A stretch of 64,000 bases of DNA from Physella acuta (Eukaryota; Mollusca; Gastropoda; Physidae). Every line of letters starts with the position of its first letter. Position 1 is the stretch's first letter. This document shows positions 28,911 through 42,415 of the stretch, one piece after another. Under the pieces are notes generated by a model. It was not told the origin of the DNA. It did no database searches and saw only the letters and a program-made list of their open reading frames with translations. Both the position numbers and the translations under genes were made by a program. The DNA lies in the NCBI RefSeq assembly GCF_028476545.1, contig NW_026731940.1:367501-431500 (forward strand), read 5' to 3'.

Positions 28911-31900
28911 AAAATAATTACCACTTGCGACTATTTTGTATTCTGGAATCTTTTTCAGTACTTGTTCGAGACCTGCATCAGCTTCATTATCCATTCTATA
29001 ATAATTAAAAATAAGTTAAATATACAGTTTTAATATTTTACTAAAGAAAGCAACGTAAAAACAAGATTATCCTGCAATCTTCCACAACACTCTAGATGAC
29101 CCCCCCCCCCCCTCTTCTTTACATTTACGACATTCCATTCTAGAGTACACGACTTACTTAACAGCATCCCAGACACCTTACTTACATGCACGACATTCAT
29201 CAGAACCCACCTGGCTAACTGAGCACCTTGTGAGCCACAGACCAAAGCGGCGCTGTGCCAGTCCAAGTTATCGAACCTGACCTGGTAGCACTTAGTTCCA
29301 GCTGGGTAGAAGCCGGGCTTGCAAGCCAAGTCAGCGAAGCCTGTGTTAACAAGAAAATAGAGTCAGGGATGTTTCAACAATAAAATAGAGTCAGTGATGT
29401 TTCAAATATAGTTATTTTATTGTGTAGTAAAGCGACAACAAAACCCCAATCTGCTTTTAACAGGAGGAGTAAAATCTTTGCAAAACCGAGTTTCCTTTTG
29501 CACAACTCGGAAAAAAATTATCTTACACACTCCACTTTAAAATACAGTTTTGAAATAGTAATCTGCAGAGGTAGGATAAACATCTTTAATCTGATTGTAT
29601 AAGTGAAATCTGATGGGCCATTTTCAAGAAAACAATCTTACACTCTCTGCCGTCTCCTTTGAAGCCTTGTTTGCACACGCATTTAGTGCCATCGACGCAG
29701 TCAGCATTCTCTGAGCAAGGTCCAAGGTTGGTTTCGTTGATTGTTCCTTTCTGGCATGTGATTTTCTTGCTACAGGCTTCAACAAAAGAGCTTTGGCCAT
29801 CCTGTAGGTGAAACACACGAAACGACTTGTGTCATTCGTTGCAAGTAAATGTAGAAACCATATCGTTTTATTAATTAAATTTAAAGTGTTGAAACAACAG
29901 TGCTCGCCCTGTTGAAATTTCCTTTATGTTCTAAATGAGGAAATGTATTATTTATATACACAAGCATATATTTTATTTTCTAAACGTTATACTAGCATTA
30001 CATTACCACATAGAGTTAACGTATCTCTATCAACGATCACATTAAAACGAGATTTTGGATGTGAATTACCTATAAAAGCCAATCAGTTTTTGCCTAAAGT
30101 AGGGCCCATTGTATAAAAACATAGTTCAAGGTCTGGTGGGTTTGACTGAACTTTTAAACCGCTTATTTTTAAATCGTAAATATGTTAGCAGTATAAAATC
30201 GATGCTTACATTGAGCATGAAAGCCGAGTTGACGGTCCGGACAGTACAAATGTTATCGCAGTCATCAGCCGGTACACAGTTTTGGTCAGCGTCCAGCAAG
30301 AACCCGTCTTGACATGCGCACCCGGAGGCTGTGTTCAGATCGTCACAGGTGATTGACTTGTGGGTTTCCTTGCAGCTGTCCTGACACTGGGGGCGGTAGG
30401 ACTTCTTGTACTCCATGTTGCGGCCGCAGTTGTTGGCTGGGGGATGAAACAGTGAGACGGTGATGTGTTAGCAATAACAGGACTTCAAGCATGTGAAACA
30501 TAGTACATGATCCACTGTCTTAAGGGGGAAGGCTCCGGTAAAAAAAAACTTTTTTAATACTCGTTAGAAAACAGTTATTTCGTCACAGCTTTATTAAGAT
30601 ACATCCGCATATGCATTTCCACTATAAAAAAAATTTGAAAAAATCTTGGTAACTATGACAACGGCGGCCATCTTGAAAAATTAACCCCTTCGTAGGTTTT
30701 CCACCATTCACAAAATATTACATTTTAAGCCCAATAAACAATCAATTCATAATCTACTTCCATATTTTGGGGCAATCAGCTAAAAATTTTAATTGCATAT
30801 CATCAAACTAATTTTTTATGAATTTTCAAAATATGTGTCCGTTCAAAACACTTAACTTTGGGGAATTTTGGGGCATTAAAACTAGTGTTTTGAACAGACA
30901 CACATTTTGAAAATTCATAAAAAATTAGTTTGAAGATATTAGTTTTCAAGATGGCCGCCGTTGTCATAGTTACCAAGATTTTTTCAAATTTTTTTTTAGT
31001 GGAAATGCATATGCGGATGTATCTTAATAAAGCTGTAAAGAAATAACTGTTTTCTAACGAGTATTAAAAAAGTTTTTTTTTACCGGAGCCTTCCCCCTTA
31101 AAAGTAAAATCTGAATTTTAACGTTAGGCACTACATTATGAGTTCCTACACACTAGGCGAGTATGGGGTTTTGTGAGGCCCAGCTTATAAATTAGACAAA
31201 AGTATTAAGAATTTTTATATAGAGACAAGCGACAAATAAAAGCCAAGTTGGAGAATGTTATCCAAATACTTAAGGAAAAGTAAAAAAAAAAGATTGACAT
31301 TACAAATGAATTTGACTTTTAGAAATTCGTCAAACTATCAACCACCGTTTCTCCTGGTTACAGGGTTTTAAAATTTTACCTAGGCAAATACCCTATACGA
31401 AAGTATACACAATTGCAAAAATTAGTCTTCGAAAATGTACGAGTTACAACGATTTAGCAAAGCTCGTGTTTGTAGCAGTCTCTAGGTCACCTACGGCAAT
31501 TGGCGAAGCTTCTACAATTCTCATGGAGGTTCTCATCATTAATGTTCAGCTGCTTGATCAACTCTTGGACGCTGGACCCCAGGGCCAGACAACTGTCGTT
31601 CTTGCCGTAGTTGAATCTCCGGCACTGGTCCATGACGCAGTCTTCAAAGTATTCGTCGAGTTTCTCCAAGTTGTTGCCACGAGTAGAATCGTCGGAGCCG
31701 CTAGTCTGAAAGAGATTGGTATGTAGTGACAGGATTGATGTTTCGGTGTTCAGTGACTCCACTTCGACCCTAAATCGCAGTAAAGTCAGGCTCTGTTGAG
31801 AAGACAGCTATGGTATAAACGGGAATTCGACCAGTCGAGTCCATTTATAGATGAACTATTCCATATGCTTAAAGTTAAACTAAATTAAGTATTGCCAATT

Positions 31901-33182
31901 TTGCTAATATACAGCAAGGTAAAGACAGAATATATCTTGAAGATAAAATAACACTGGCCACGAAAAGATGTACACACATTAACCATTTTCTAAAATGTAC
32001 ACCCATGGACAACTCTTTACCCCCCAAAAAAAAATAAAAGCTGACCAAAATTGTACACAAAATAGCAAACTTACCAAAATTTAACCCCAATTATCAACAC
32101 ACTGATCGCATGTGAATTCAAGGTGTCAAAACACAGGGTCAAAATTTAATTAGGATCAAATTTAATTTAAGACATCAACACACACAATAATTTAAGACAA
32201 TAATTAAAACACACTGTTAAAATGTTTAATCCTGTAAATCAACACACTTGCCTCATTTTAATAAGTTAACCTACTCACCACTGCTTTGACAAGAGGTGAA
32301 GCGTTGTTGGAACTCTTGAAGATTCCACAGTATTCATTCCCAGAGAATTTGGCATTGTTTTCAGCTGAGCAGGGCTCGGGTACTTTGGTCGTGTCGGTGC
32401 AACTGTCGACCAAAATCATAACAGCACGTGGAACAACAAACTGATGTTACTATGAAGTTTTTCGTTTGCATTCAACTTTTTAAAAATTTATAAACGAACT
32501 CTGGTTAAATTTCAAATTAGTTTTATGTATGGTTAAATTTAGTGTGAGTTTTGAATTACGTATAAGTGTTCGCTATACATATTTAACCAATCCAATTTAA
32601 GTCATACTAGATTTCTACAAAAAAAACGTGTATTACATTTCAACAAAACAAAGGAAAGAACCTAAATGATTCTGAAATTAAAACTACCACATGGAAATAA
32701 AGAGAAATATATTCTTACCCTTCTCCAGCCACGCCTCCGACCATGTGGTACCTGCCCAACACATCAGCTGACACCGTTTTGTTTGAACCTGGGATGGTCA
32801 AGTCGTTTTTGGGATTGTCGTCAAAGTTGCCGCAAATACCGCAGACGTATGTCTTATAGACCTCTGGGACGTAGACCTAAAGGGAAATTTACAAAACATC
32901 AATGGCTAAATTGTTGAGGAGCTATGCTATTTTTGAATTTTATACTACACCCAGTTAAAAGAAAAAAAATCTTAAACACTTTAAAATCTCTTGGAAAAAT
33001 AGAATATTTGTATTTGCTAAGCAGACTTTAGCTGACACTTACGTAGAGACCGTTCCTGTTGTCCCACTTAATTATCAGGCAAAAATCTGTATGAATGGTC
33101 AGCTGGTAGGAATTACCCTTGAGCTCAGTCACAATTTTTATAATATTATCTTGATAATCCACAGGACTACGTTTTAGCTGAG

Positions 33183-33256
<74 letters not shown>

Positions 33257-36200
33257 ATAGGCTATATATCCCGTTACTGACATGCTATTTTTATACCATC
33301 CTCGACTAAATGCCCATGATTAAAAAATCACATGATCATGCCTATCTTCTCTTTAGACCTAGTTCTAAATGGTGTGGGACTTACGTTGTTGACCATGAAT
33401 TCGCCTCTAGTGAACAAGTACGTTCTATCCTGGACGACAAACTGGAAGGATTTTGTGATTGTCGACTTGTCTTGTGGGTACTCGCGAAGGTTGGGGGAGA
33501 CAATACTGTAATGAAGGTGAACAAAGGATCAGACAAGGTGCGATACAATAAAGCAGATGAAACAAATATTATATTATGCCAGATGAAAAAATAATTGATT
33601 TCATCAAAGATTAATGATTACATATAATTGTATTTTGTACCGAGTAAGGTAAGTAAATTGAATTTTGTATTTAAGAATTAGATCCTAAACGTAGCTTTCT
33701 ATCGAATTTGTCGAATTTCCAGTAAACGGGAGTGTTAATAAAATAACGTGCAAGAAATCCTTTCGACACTAGGGGTTGAACATTAAACGAGATTAGTAGC
33801 GGCTGCCAAATGATATCCTCCCTCAATGAAATGTGTTGATATCATTTTGTTGTTTTCGTTTTTTTTTTTAAAAATATGATTTCGTTTGCTTAACCTCTTT
33901 GACAAATCACTGACACCATGTTTTCCCGTTCATGGGGCATTTAAAATAGTCCATCGAGTTCAATGTCATCGGCATACAATGGAATAGTGTGGTCAGCACT
34001 ATGCTCAACAGCCTTGTTTTCCCAACCTGAGTCAGATACCCATCAGTGTTGGGTGGACTTGAGACTGGACTTTCGGTTAGCCTTCGTTAGCTGTACCATC
34101 GGACAACGCCATCCTTTCTTAATCAAATATATACCCCAAACCGTGCTCCCCACAGCGTAATGAGTAGCTCACCTAAAACCTGAGAAGACACCAAGCTCTG
34201 GGTAGTTGTTGCAGGTGCTCATCAAATTGTAGGAGCATCCGCCCTCGAAGTCCAGCTTGGTGCCGTCTGGTGTTCTGTAGTGAGGGTCGCCCCTGGATGA
34301 ACACTCGTAGAGCTCTAACAATCAAATGAGAAATAGGAAGAAAATGTTTTCTTAAACACAAGGATACCAAAACGTGCGATACGCCGGGGATATGCTCTGC
34401 AACACTAGAGTTATAAAAACTTACTGTAAGTAACGGTGTTGACTGTGCATGAGCTTGTACCGATTTCTTCCTTGCCGGTTTTTTTCTTCTTCTTCTTCAC
34501 ACAAAGTCCACCAAGTGGTGTCTGGACGCATTCCTTGCGTTGTTGTTCACACTTTTGTCTGAAACTTTCCACTGGACAGTCCTTTTGTACTGCAAGATGG
34601 GAGCAGAATATGTCAAGTACAGCACGGCCACATTGTCATTCAATCCTTGTATCGTTTAGTTATTGATACAGGATCATACCTTAAAATATCACTGCGGATT
34701 TGTATCTTTGAACTTCTTTTTATATTGATGAGATTTTCAGATTTTTGTCGCTGACCAATCAGAAGGTTAATTTTATATATATGCAATAATTTTAAAATAT
34801 TTATGATTTTTAAAGAATGAAAGTCCGTTGAAGACATGACTGTAATATATTGAGAATAGTGAAGTCAAGGGAACTCACTCTTCTTGTACTAGTCTTATAT
34901 TTATAATGTTGTTTTGGGTGATGTCCCTTGTATTATTGTCTGTGTCTTCCGGTTTCGAATAAAGACAGCTACATGTTGCATCGCTTCTGTGTCCGTTGTA
35001 TTCTAATCTATTACAACTGGCGACGAGGATGGGATCATCCACAGAAAAAGAGCACATGCTTACTTAAAAAGAAGCTTGCTAGAGCATATTGGCTAAGTAT
35101 TTCTAGGATAATGGCGCTGTATGGCCAAATAAAAGAATTTAATTTGAATGATGAAACCATTCATGATTATCTAGATAGGTTAAGCTTTTACCTTGAATCT
35201 AACGACGTGACTACAGAAGCCAAAAAGAGAGCTGTTTTTTTAACAGTCATAGGGCCTCAACAATTTAGGCTATTAAAGGACTTATGCGCACCAGCTAGTC
35301 TAACTACCAAGAGCTTTAACGAGCTGAGCAAACTGCTAACAGACCACCATGCGCCCGCACCATCCAATTTCCTGTGTAGAGCCAGATTTGACGGTAGGAC
35401 TCGTCAACCAATCGAATCAATATCAGAATATGTTGCTGCTTTACGTCATCTAAGTGAATTTTGTGAATTCGGGGACACGCTGTCCGACAGACTATGTGAA
35501 AAGTTTGTGACAGGTGTAAACAGCCCTGATGTTCAAAGGAAGTTGCTTCTCGAGTCAGATCTAACATTGGAAAAAGCAATACAACTTGCAACTTCATTCC
35601 AGCAGTCATCCGAGGCGACCAGATCGCTGGCGGCCTCAGGGATCCATGCAGTAGACAGCAGGTTAGTCTACAAACACCAACCCCATCAGAGCATTTCAAC
35701 TTATGCTAAACAGCCTGCAAGTTCAAATCCTAGATCTAAATCTAGTAATAATTATCAAAAATGTCATCGATGCAACGATCCCCATGCATCTCATCGATGC
35801 AAGTTCAAGTCAGCGACTTGCTATAAGTGCAGTAAGCAAGGTCACATTGCCAAGGCCTGCTTTGCAAAGTCTTCGTCTGTTGCTAGATCTAGCCAGTCAA
35901 GACAGTACCGCAACCAAAGGCAGCACTATGTTAACTCTCACCAAGACAGCCTAACCCAACCAATGAACCACTCTACCAGTGAAAATGCTCAAACTGATTC
36001 GCAGCCGGAGTTCAACCTGTTCTCTGTGAAATCAACAAGTCATGCTCCCATCAACATACTAGTTTGTATCAACGGTAAGAGCATCATCTTCCAACTTGAC
36101 ACTGGAGCATCTCTAACCGTCATCACAAAGAAGGACTTTGACGCTGTCACAGGAGGATCAGTGCCTCTACAACCATGTCACAAGTGCCTAACAACATACA

Positions 36201-39200
36201 CAGGTGACAATGTTCCAGTGATAGGAGAGTGTATGGTTCATGTAAGCTATAATGGTCAGTGTTAAACTTCCTCTTCTTGTGGTTGAAGGAAATGGACCAC
36301 CATCACTAGGTAGGAACTGGTTAGTTGATCTTAAGTTAAACTGGAAGAGTATATTTTCAGTGAACAAAGCAAGAGAATCTAGTTTTACTTCAATAGATAA
36401 AGTTATATCTGAAAATGAAGGTGTCTTTGGTAGTTCAGGATTACTAAATGATAGGACAGTGAAGATAAGCATTAAAGACACAAATCCAAGATACTGCAAA
36501 GCTAGAGTTCCACCTTATGCAATGAGGGATAAAATTGAAAATGAGCTAAGTAGATTGGAATCTAATGGCATCATGAAGAAGGTAGACTACTCCGATTGGG
36601 CAACGCCCATTGTGCCAGTGTTAAAGAAGGATGGTTCTGTAAGAATTTGTGGAGACTATAAAGCTACACTGAATAAGCAGATAGAGCTAAATAGGTACCC
36701 TATTCCTAACATTGAAGAAATTTCTTTGAACTTGGCAGGAGGAGACAGATTCACCGAATTAGACTTTAGTCATGCTTACACTCAACTAGAACTGCATCCA
36801 GATTCAAAAGTCTATACGACAATAAACACACATAAAGGACTCTACCAATATGAAAGACTATGTTTTGGTATATCATCCAGCCCTGGAATTTTCCAGACTG
36901 TCATGGACAGTATTTTTAAGGATATTCCAAATGTTTGTGTTTACTTTGACAATGTGTACATAACTGGTAAGAATGACACTGAACATCTTAAAACACTTGA
37001 TAAAGTCTTGAAAATAGTTGGTGGAAAGGGTTTAAAGATAAACAAAGATAAATGTCAATTCATGCTGACAGATATTAGTTTTCTTGGTTATATTTGAAGC
37101 AAACAAGGTCTCAAACCTCAACCTGAGAAAACAAAAGCCATTAAAGAAGCACCCAAACCTGAAAATACCCAACAGCTAAGAGCTTTTTTGGGCTTGATAA
37201 ATTACTATGCGAAGTTCATAGGGAATCTGTCTGGTAAACTATCACCACTATACAAGCTGCTGCAGAAAAATGCAACTTGGCACTGGGGTAAACAAGAAGA
37301 TGCTGCTTTTAATGCAGCAAAAGAAGCTTTGTCTTCTGACACCTTACTAACTCACTATGACCCGGGGAAAAGACTTATCTTAACATATGATGCTTCACCA
37401 GATGGTGTAGGAGCAGTCTTATCCCACATAGATGAAAAGGGTGACCGACCCATTGCTTTTGCCAGTAGATCTTTGAACCAGGCTGAGAAAAATTATTCTC
37501 AGTTAGATAGGGAAGGCTTAGGCATCATTTTTGGTGTTAAGAAATTTCACAAGTTTCTGTTTGGTAGGGAGTTCACCATCTTTACAGATCATAAGCCATT
37601 GCTAGGTTTGTTTGGGGAAAACAAACCCCTGCCTGAGCATGCCTCACCAAGGATTCAAAGATGGGCTATCACACTAGCCGCATACAATTATGAATTGAAA
37701 TACAAACCTGGATCTGAGAATAGTGCAGATAGTCTTAGTCGTTTACCTTTAAAAAAACCAAAGCCTTAGTTATGTACCAGAAGATGTATTTGTTCTTTTC
37801 ACTATCATGGATAACTCCAATATAAATGTGAATGATGTTAAAAGAGAAACACAAAAAGATGAGTGCTTGATAAAAGTATATGAGTACTGTAAGAATGGTT
37901 GGCCTGAAGAGTCAGTGAATGATGACTTAAGGCCATATAAAATAAGAAAAATAGAGTTAAGTTTAGAAGATGGATGAGTACTATGGGGGTCAAGGGTTAT
38001 TATCCCCAAAATGTTGCAAAAAGAAGTTTTAAGAACTTTACATGATACTCATCTTGGTTCTTCCAAAATGAAGAGTCTTGCACGATCGTGGTTCTGGTGG
38101 CCACATATGGATGCTGATATTGAAAAATATGTAAAGCTGTGTTCAAGCTGTGCACAACATTCAAATCAACCAGCTACAGCACCTTTGCAAAACTGGGACT
38201 GGCCAATCGAACCATGGAAACGTATACATATAGATTTCGCAGGACCCTTCATGAACAAAATGTTCTTAATTGTTATTGATTCACATTCTAAGTGGTTAGA
38301 AGTTAAAATCATGAACACAATCACTGCAAGTGATACCATTATTGAACTTAAGGAAATATTTTCAACCCATGGATTACCTGATCAAATTGTTTCAGATAAT
38401 GGGCCTAGTTTCACTGCTCATGAGTTTAAACTGTTTTGTGTAGCAAATGGTATTGAGCATATAACCACATCACCCTATCATCCTGCTGGGAATGGTTTGG
38501 CTGAAAGAGCGGTAGGCATATTCAAAACCGCTATGGTAAAAATGAGTACCGGTAACAAATTTTCTCTCAGGGAAAGAGTAAACAGGTTCTTAGCCAAATA
38601 CCGCACAACTCCTCATATAACAACAGTTGTTGCACCATGCGAATTGCTGTGTGGTAGGAAAATTAAAACTCACCTTGACCTACTACATCCAACTGTTCAA
38701 AGGTCTGTTTCCCAACATCAACATACACAAAAATTAAATCATGACAAAACATCCATTGAAAGAGAATTTGGAGTTAATGATAATGTGTATCTGAGAAATT
38801 ATGGAAGAGGGGAAAAATGGATACCAGGTCAAATTGTTCAATGTACAGGACCTGTGTCTTATAAAGTAAAAACAGTTAAAAATAACGTGTGCAGATAATA
38901 AGTGTGAATCTATCAATCCCACCAAATCTGAACAGTTCACAACAACTCAGTTTGTTCCACAACCAAGTTCTGTTGATATGAGTGAACCAAGTAGTCTAGA
39001 GTCAGAAAATGTAAATTCTGGAGTTAATGATTTAGATCCTGGACTTCCTGAGCTAGAGAGTCCAGATGGTCAGAATCTTGAGTCACCAAATCAAAAGCCA
39101 CTGAGAAGGTCAAACAGGACAATCAAAGTCCCAGATAAGTTAGACCTATGATTTTAAAGGTCAAAAGGACTTTGACATCATTGTTTTGTATTTTAATTAT

Positions 39201-41215
39201 GTTGTAGCATATTTTGCAATTGTTCGTAAGAGTGTAATCTACCAAATGATTCAAATCATATAATGTTCATGTTACAATATATTTGGTGATTTTAGGATAC
39301 TATCATTTGTTCTATTGAGAGCTGTGTTGTTGTTTACTAAGGGTAAAGGGATGTAATATATTGAGAATTGTGAAGTCAAGGGAACTCACTCTTCTTGTAC
39401 TAGTCTTATATTTATAATGTTGTTTTGGGTGATGTCCCTTGTATTATTGTCTGTGTCTTCCGGTTTCGAATAAAGACAGCTACATGTTGCATGGTTTCTG
39501 TGTCCGTTGTATTCTAATCTATTACAATGACAATTATATAAATTTAAAATACAAACTTTATATAAACTAAATAAGACAACTCACATGAAGGTGGACACTT
39601 GAAACGGACCTCGTAATCTGGACATTCGGCACCTTTAGATTGCTTGTAGTTTTTGCAGGTGATGGCGTTCCTCTCACAGGCTTTGTCCAGTTTGATACCG
39701 TTGGTGTTTGACTTGCTGATGAGTGCTTTTGTCCCTACAGCTCGACATTGCATATTGATGGGATTCTTGCACAGCTTCACGTTCTTATTGCCCTGTACAA
39801 AGTAACAAATACGTATTTGTGTCATCTATAAACGTTGTCACGTAAAGTGCCAAAGTTTGTCATAAAAACTTTATAAACCTACACTACTACTCGTACACAT
39901 CACGTCACTAAAGGCCGAAACCCTCCAGCCTAAGAGTGATGCGTAATTTATAGACGCCAAGCTTTAACAGACTTTGTCAATGATAATTTGGGTCCATACA
40001 GAGGGGCGTGCGTATCGACCGCCTTCGGAAGTACCTCATTGTATCAACCGCTTTTACAAAGTACTTCATTGTATAGACCACCTTAACAAAGTACTTGTTT
40101 ATAGACCACCTTTACAAATTACTTCTTTGTATTAACCAATTTCTAAAGTCCATCCCTTTACCGATCACCTTCACAGGGTAAGAAAATTTACCTAACTATG
40201 TCTATGATAATCAGATTGTTGATTAACGATTCTGACAATGAAAATTTGATCATTTAACCCAATAATCATCGTGCATGTCTTTTAATCGAATGATTAAAAA
40301 AACCACTCGGATATTTTTACCAACACAACAGAGTTAGCCTGGCTAGGATTCACCGAGAAAATAACTGTTGTTGAACTTAGACTGACTAACCAATGTGCCA
40401 TTGGTGACTTTTCTGATGATGTGTGATAGATTTTCATCATCGCCGTCTGGTTGGTCTTTGTTGCTGTTAATCCACTCGCTCCAACCTTCTTCATCGTTTT
40501 CATCCTTGTTATCATCAGCATTCTCGACTATTGGGAAAAATATAAGAATAGCATAATGGTTTTTGTCCGTGTATTGAGGATATGTTTCATCTATGGGACA
40601 AAAAAGAACTTCATAACTGTATAACATTACATACGCTGTTCACAGATGAAAGGCAACTTCTCGTTACAATCAACAAAGTCCATCATTTTAGTTTTGTCAA
40701 AGTCAGCGACAACACATTGGCTGCTTAGTGACGTCTTCTGGTTCATGTCAACAACGGTCGCTTTACTTGAGAATTTTCTAGAAAAGTCAAGGTAACAATT
40801 GTTTTCATAGTTGTTTAGAAGTTAAACTAGATAAATTCAATATTGCAATTTGTTTTAATAGTCGTTTCTTATATTAAACCAAGTAAACATAATATTCTGT
40901 TTATCTATAATTGGGGAGGGGGAGGTAGAACAGACAAAAATGACCGGGTACGTATATCAAAACTAAAAAAAATGTGTTCAAGAAATAACATTATAATACT
41001 AATATAATAGGTCTACTGCCTTACTTCAAAGCGCCTTGGCAAGATTTTTTGTCCATTTTGAATTTGTCAGCAACTCTGGTAACAAGAGTCTCACTGAAGT
41101 TTCCTCCACCGAAGTAGCACCTGTGGCCTGTGGGACCATTGAACAAAACAGAGAACTTTCAATTTTTACTCGTGTTCCATATGATTCTCTCACTAGTATC
41201 CCTTCCCTCCACCCC

Positions 41216-41263
<48 letters not shown>

Positions 41264-42321
41264 GTCTTATGCGAATACAAAATGATTGAAGATTACACAA
41301 GTTAACCACTTTCCACACGTTACCAGTCGCTAGACCCATAGCTAGGCTGAGGTTTACGACGCAACCTACTGCCACCCACACCCCTGGACAATATTTTCGT
41401 AGTTAAATCCCCTCTTTCCACTTGTTAATGCCTATTATAAACATCCACAAAAATGATTTACTTAATTTATAAAGTTAGCTATTTAACATATTTAAAAGTC
41501 ATTGCGCTAATGTATTGCCTTAACTGGTATAAAATGGAGCATACAAAAACGAATGTGATTTTAAATATTGTGTTCTACACGTTCTATCTTTGGAAAAACC
41601 ATTAACTGTGGATACTCAACCCCTAATCTCCCCCCCCCCACCCCCGCCCCCCCCCCCCTTACGCTTTAAAAAACTACACGATTTGTTGATCGACTAGCAT
41701 TTTCTAAGCCAAACTCAAACGCAGGATCTAAATGCAAGTCCACATAAAAAGAATTTCTCAACAGATTCGACAATCAAGCCGTTCAAAAGATAAAACAAGC
41801 GGGCATCAAGAACAAATCAATAGAAATCGGCTTCACATTTTTACAATAGGTAAAGATTTGTCACCTTCAAATTCTGGGAATTCCTCAGCAATGCCAGCAA
41901 CTGTGAAGTCTGGGTTGTCCAGCAGGGCGAGGCGACCGTGTAGACTGGCGCATTTATCAGCAGCCTCGATGTAAGTCCTGTAAGTACGGGTTAAGTCCAA
42001 ACAATCAGATAAAAAAGGGACTGGTATAGAAATTAATATACAGTTAAATACGTTATAAGAGGCTAAAAAAAACTAAACAGCAAGCAATCAGAAATTAGCA
42101 GTTTTTAAAATAATATTCGATCTATAACGATTCAGGTATTTTAATTTTTAAAATTGAATTAACCTCTAAGTCTGTTAAATTGGTTTCTTACCGCTTATTG
42201 TCAGTGACAGGTAGAAGACAGTACCCGTATATGTCTTTGTATGGGGACTTACACTGTAAGTTATTGTCGTGGACGGGTTCTAGTCAAAGTGGAATAAAGT
42301 GTGAGTTAGTAGACAATAGCT

Positions 42322-42415
<94 letters not shown>

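Larger units (their letters stand above)
34841..39526 (+). mobile_element. Ty3/gypsy-like LTR retrotransposon, young but broken, in intron 8 of the mucin-like gene
   Basis: About 4.7 kb, antisense to the host gene. Identical-end LTRs of 175 bp start TGTAAT and end ATTACA; a 5-bp target duplication (ATGAC) flanks the element. Parts in order: gag-like region with a CCHC zinc knuckle (~35.1-35.95 kb), an aspartic protease with a DTGA motif (~36.1 kb), reverse transcriptase (~36.5-37.1 kb), RNase H (~37.35-37.75 kb) and integrase (~38.0-38.7 kb). The protease-RT-RNase H-integrase order is that of Ty3/gypsy. No envelope gene is seen. The two LTRs differ at about three positions, so insertion is recent. 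The coding region appears interrupted a small number of times (about two or three), so this copy is a fossil. Confidence 0.9.

Noticed and set aside
28745-29033. Ile-Tyr repeat frames
   Set aside because: Translation of (TA)n; the same holds for frames near 24758, 42180, 47068, 48089 and 49163.
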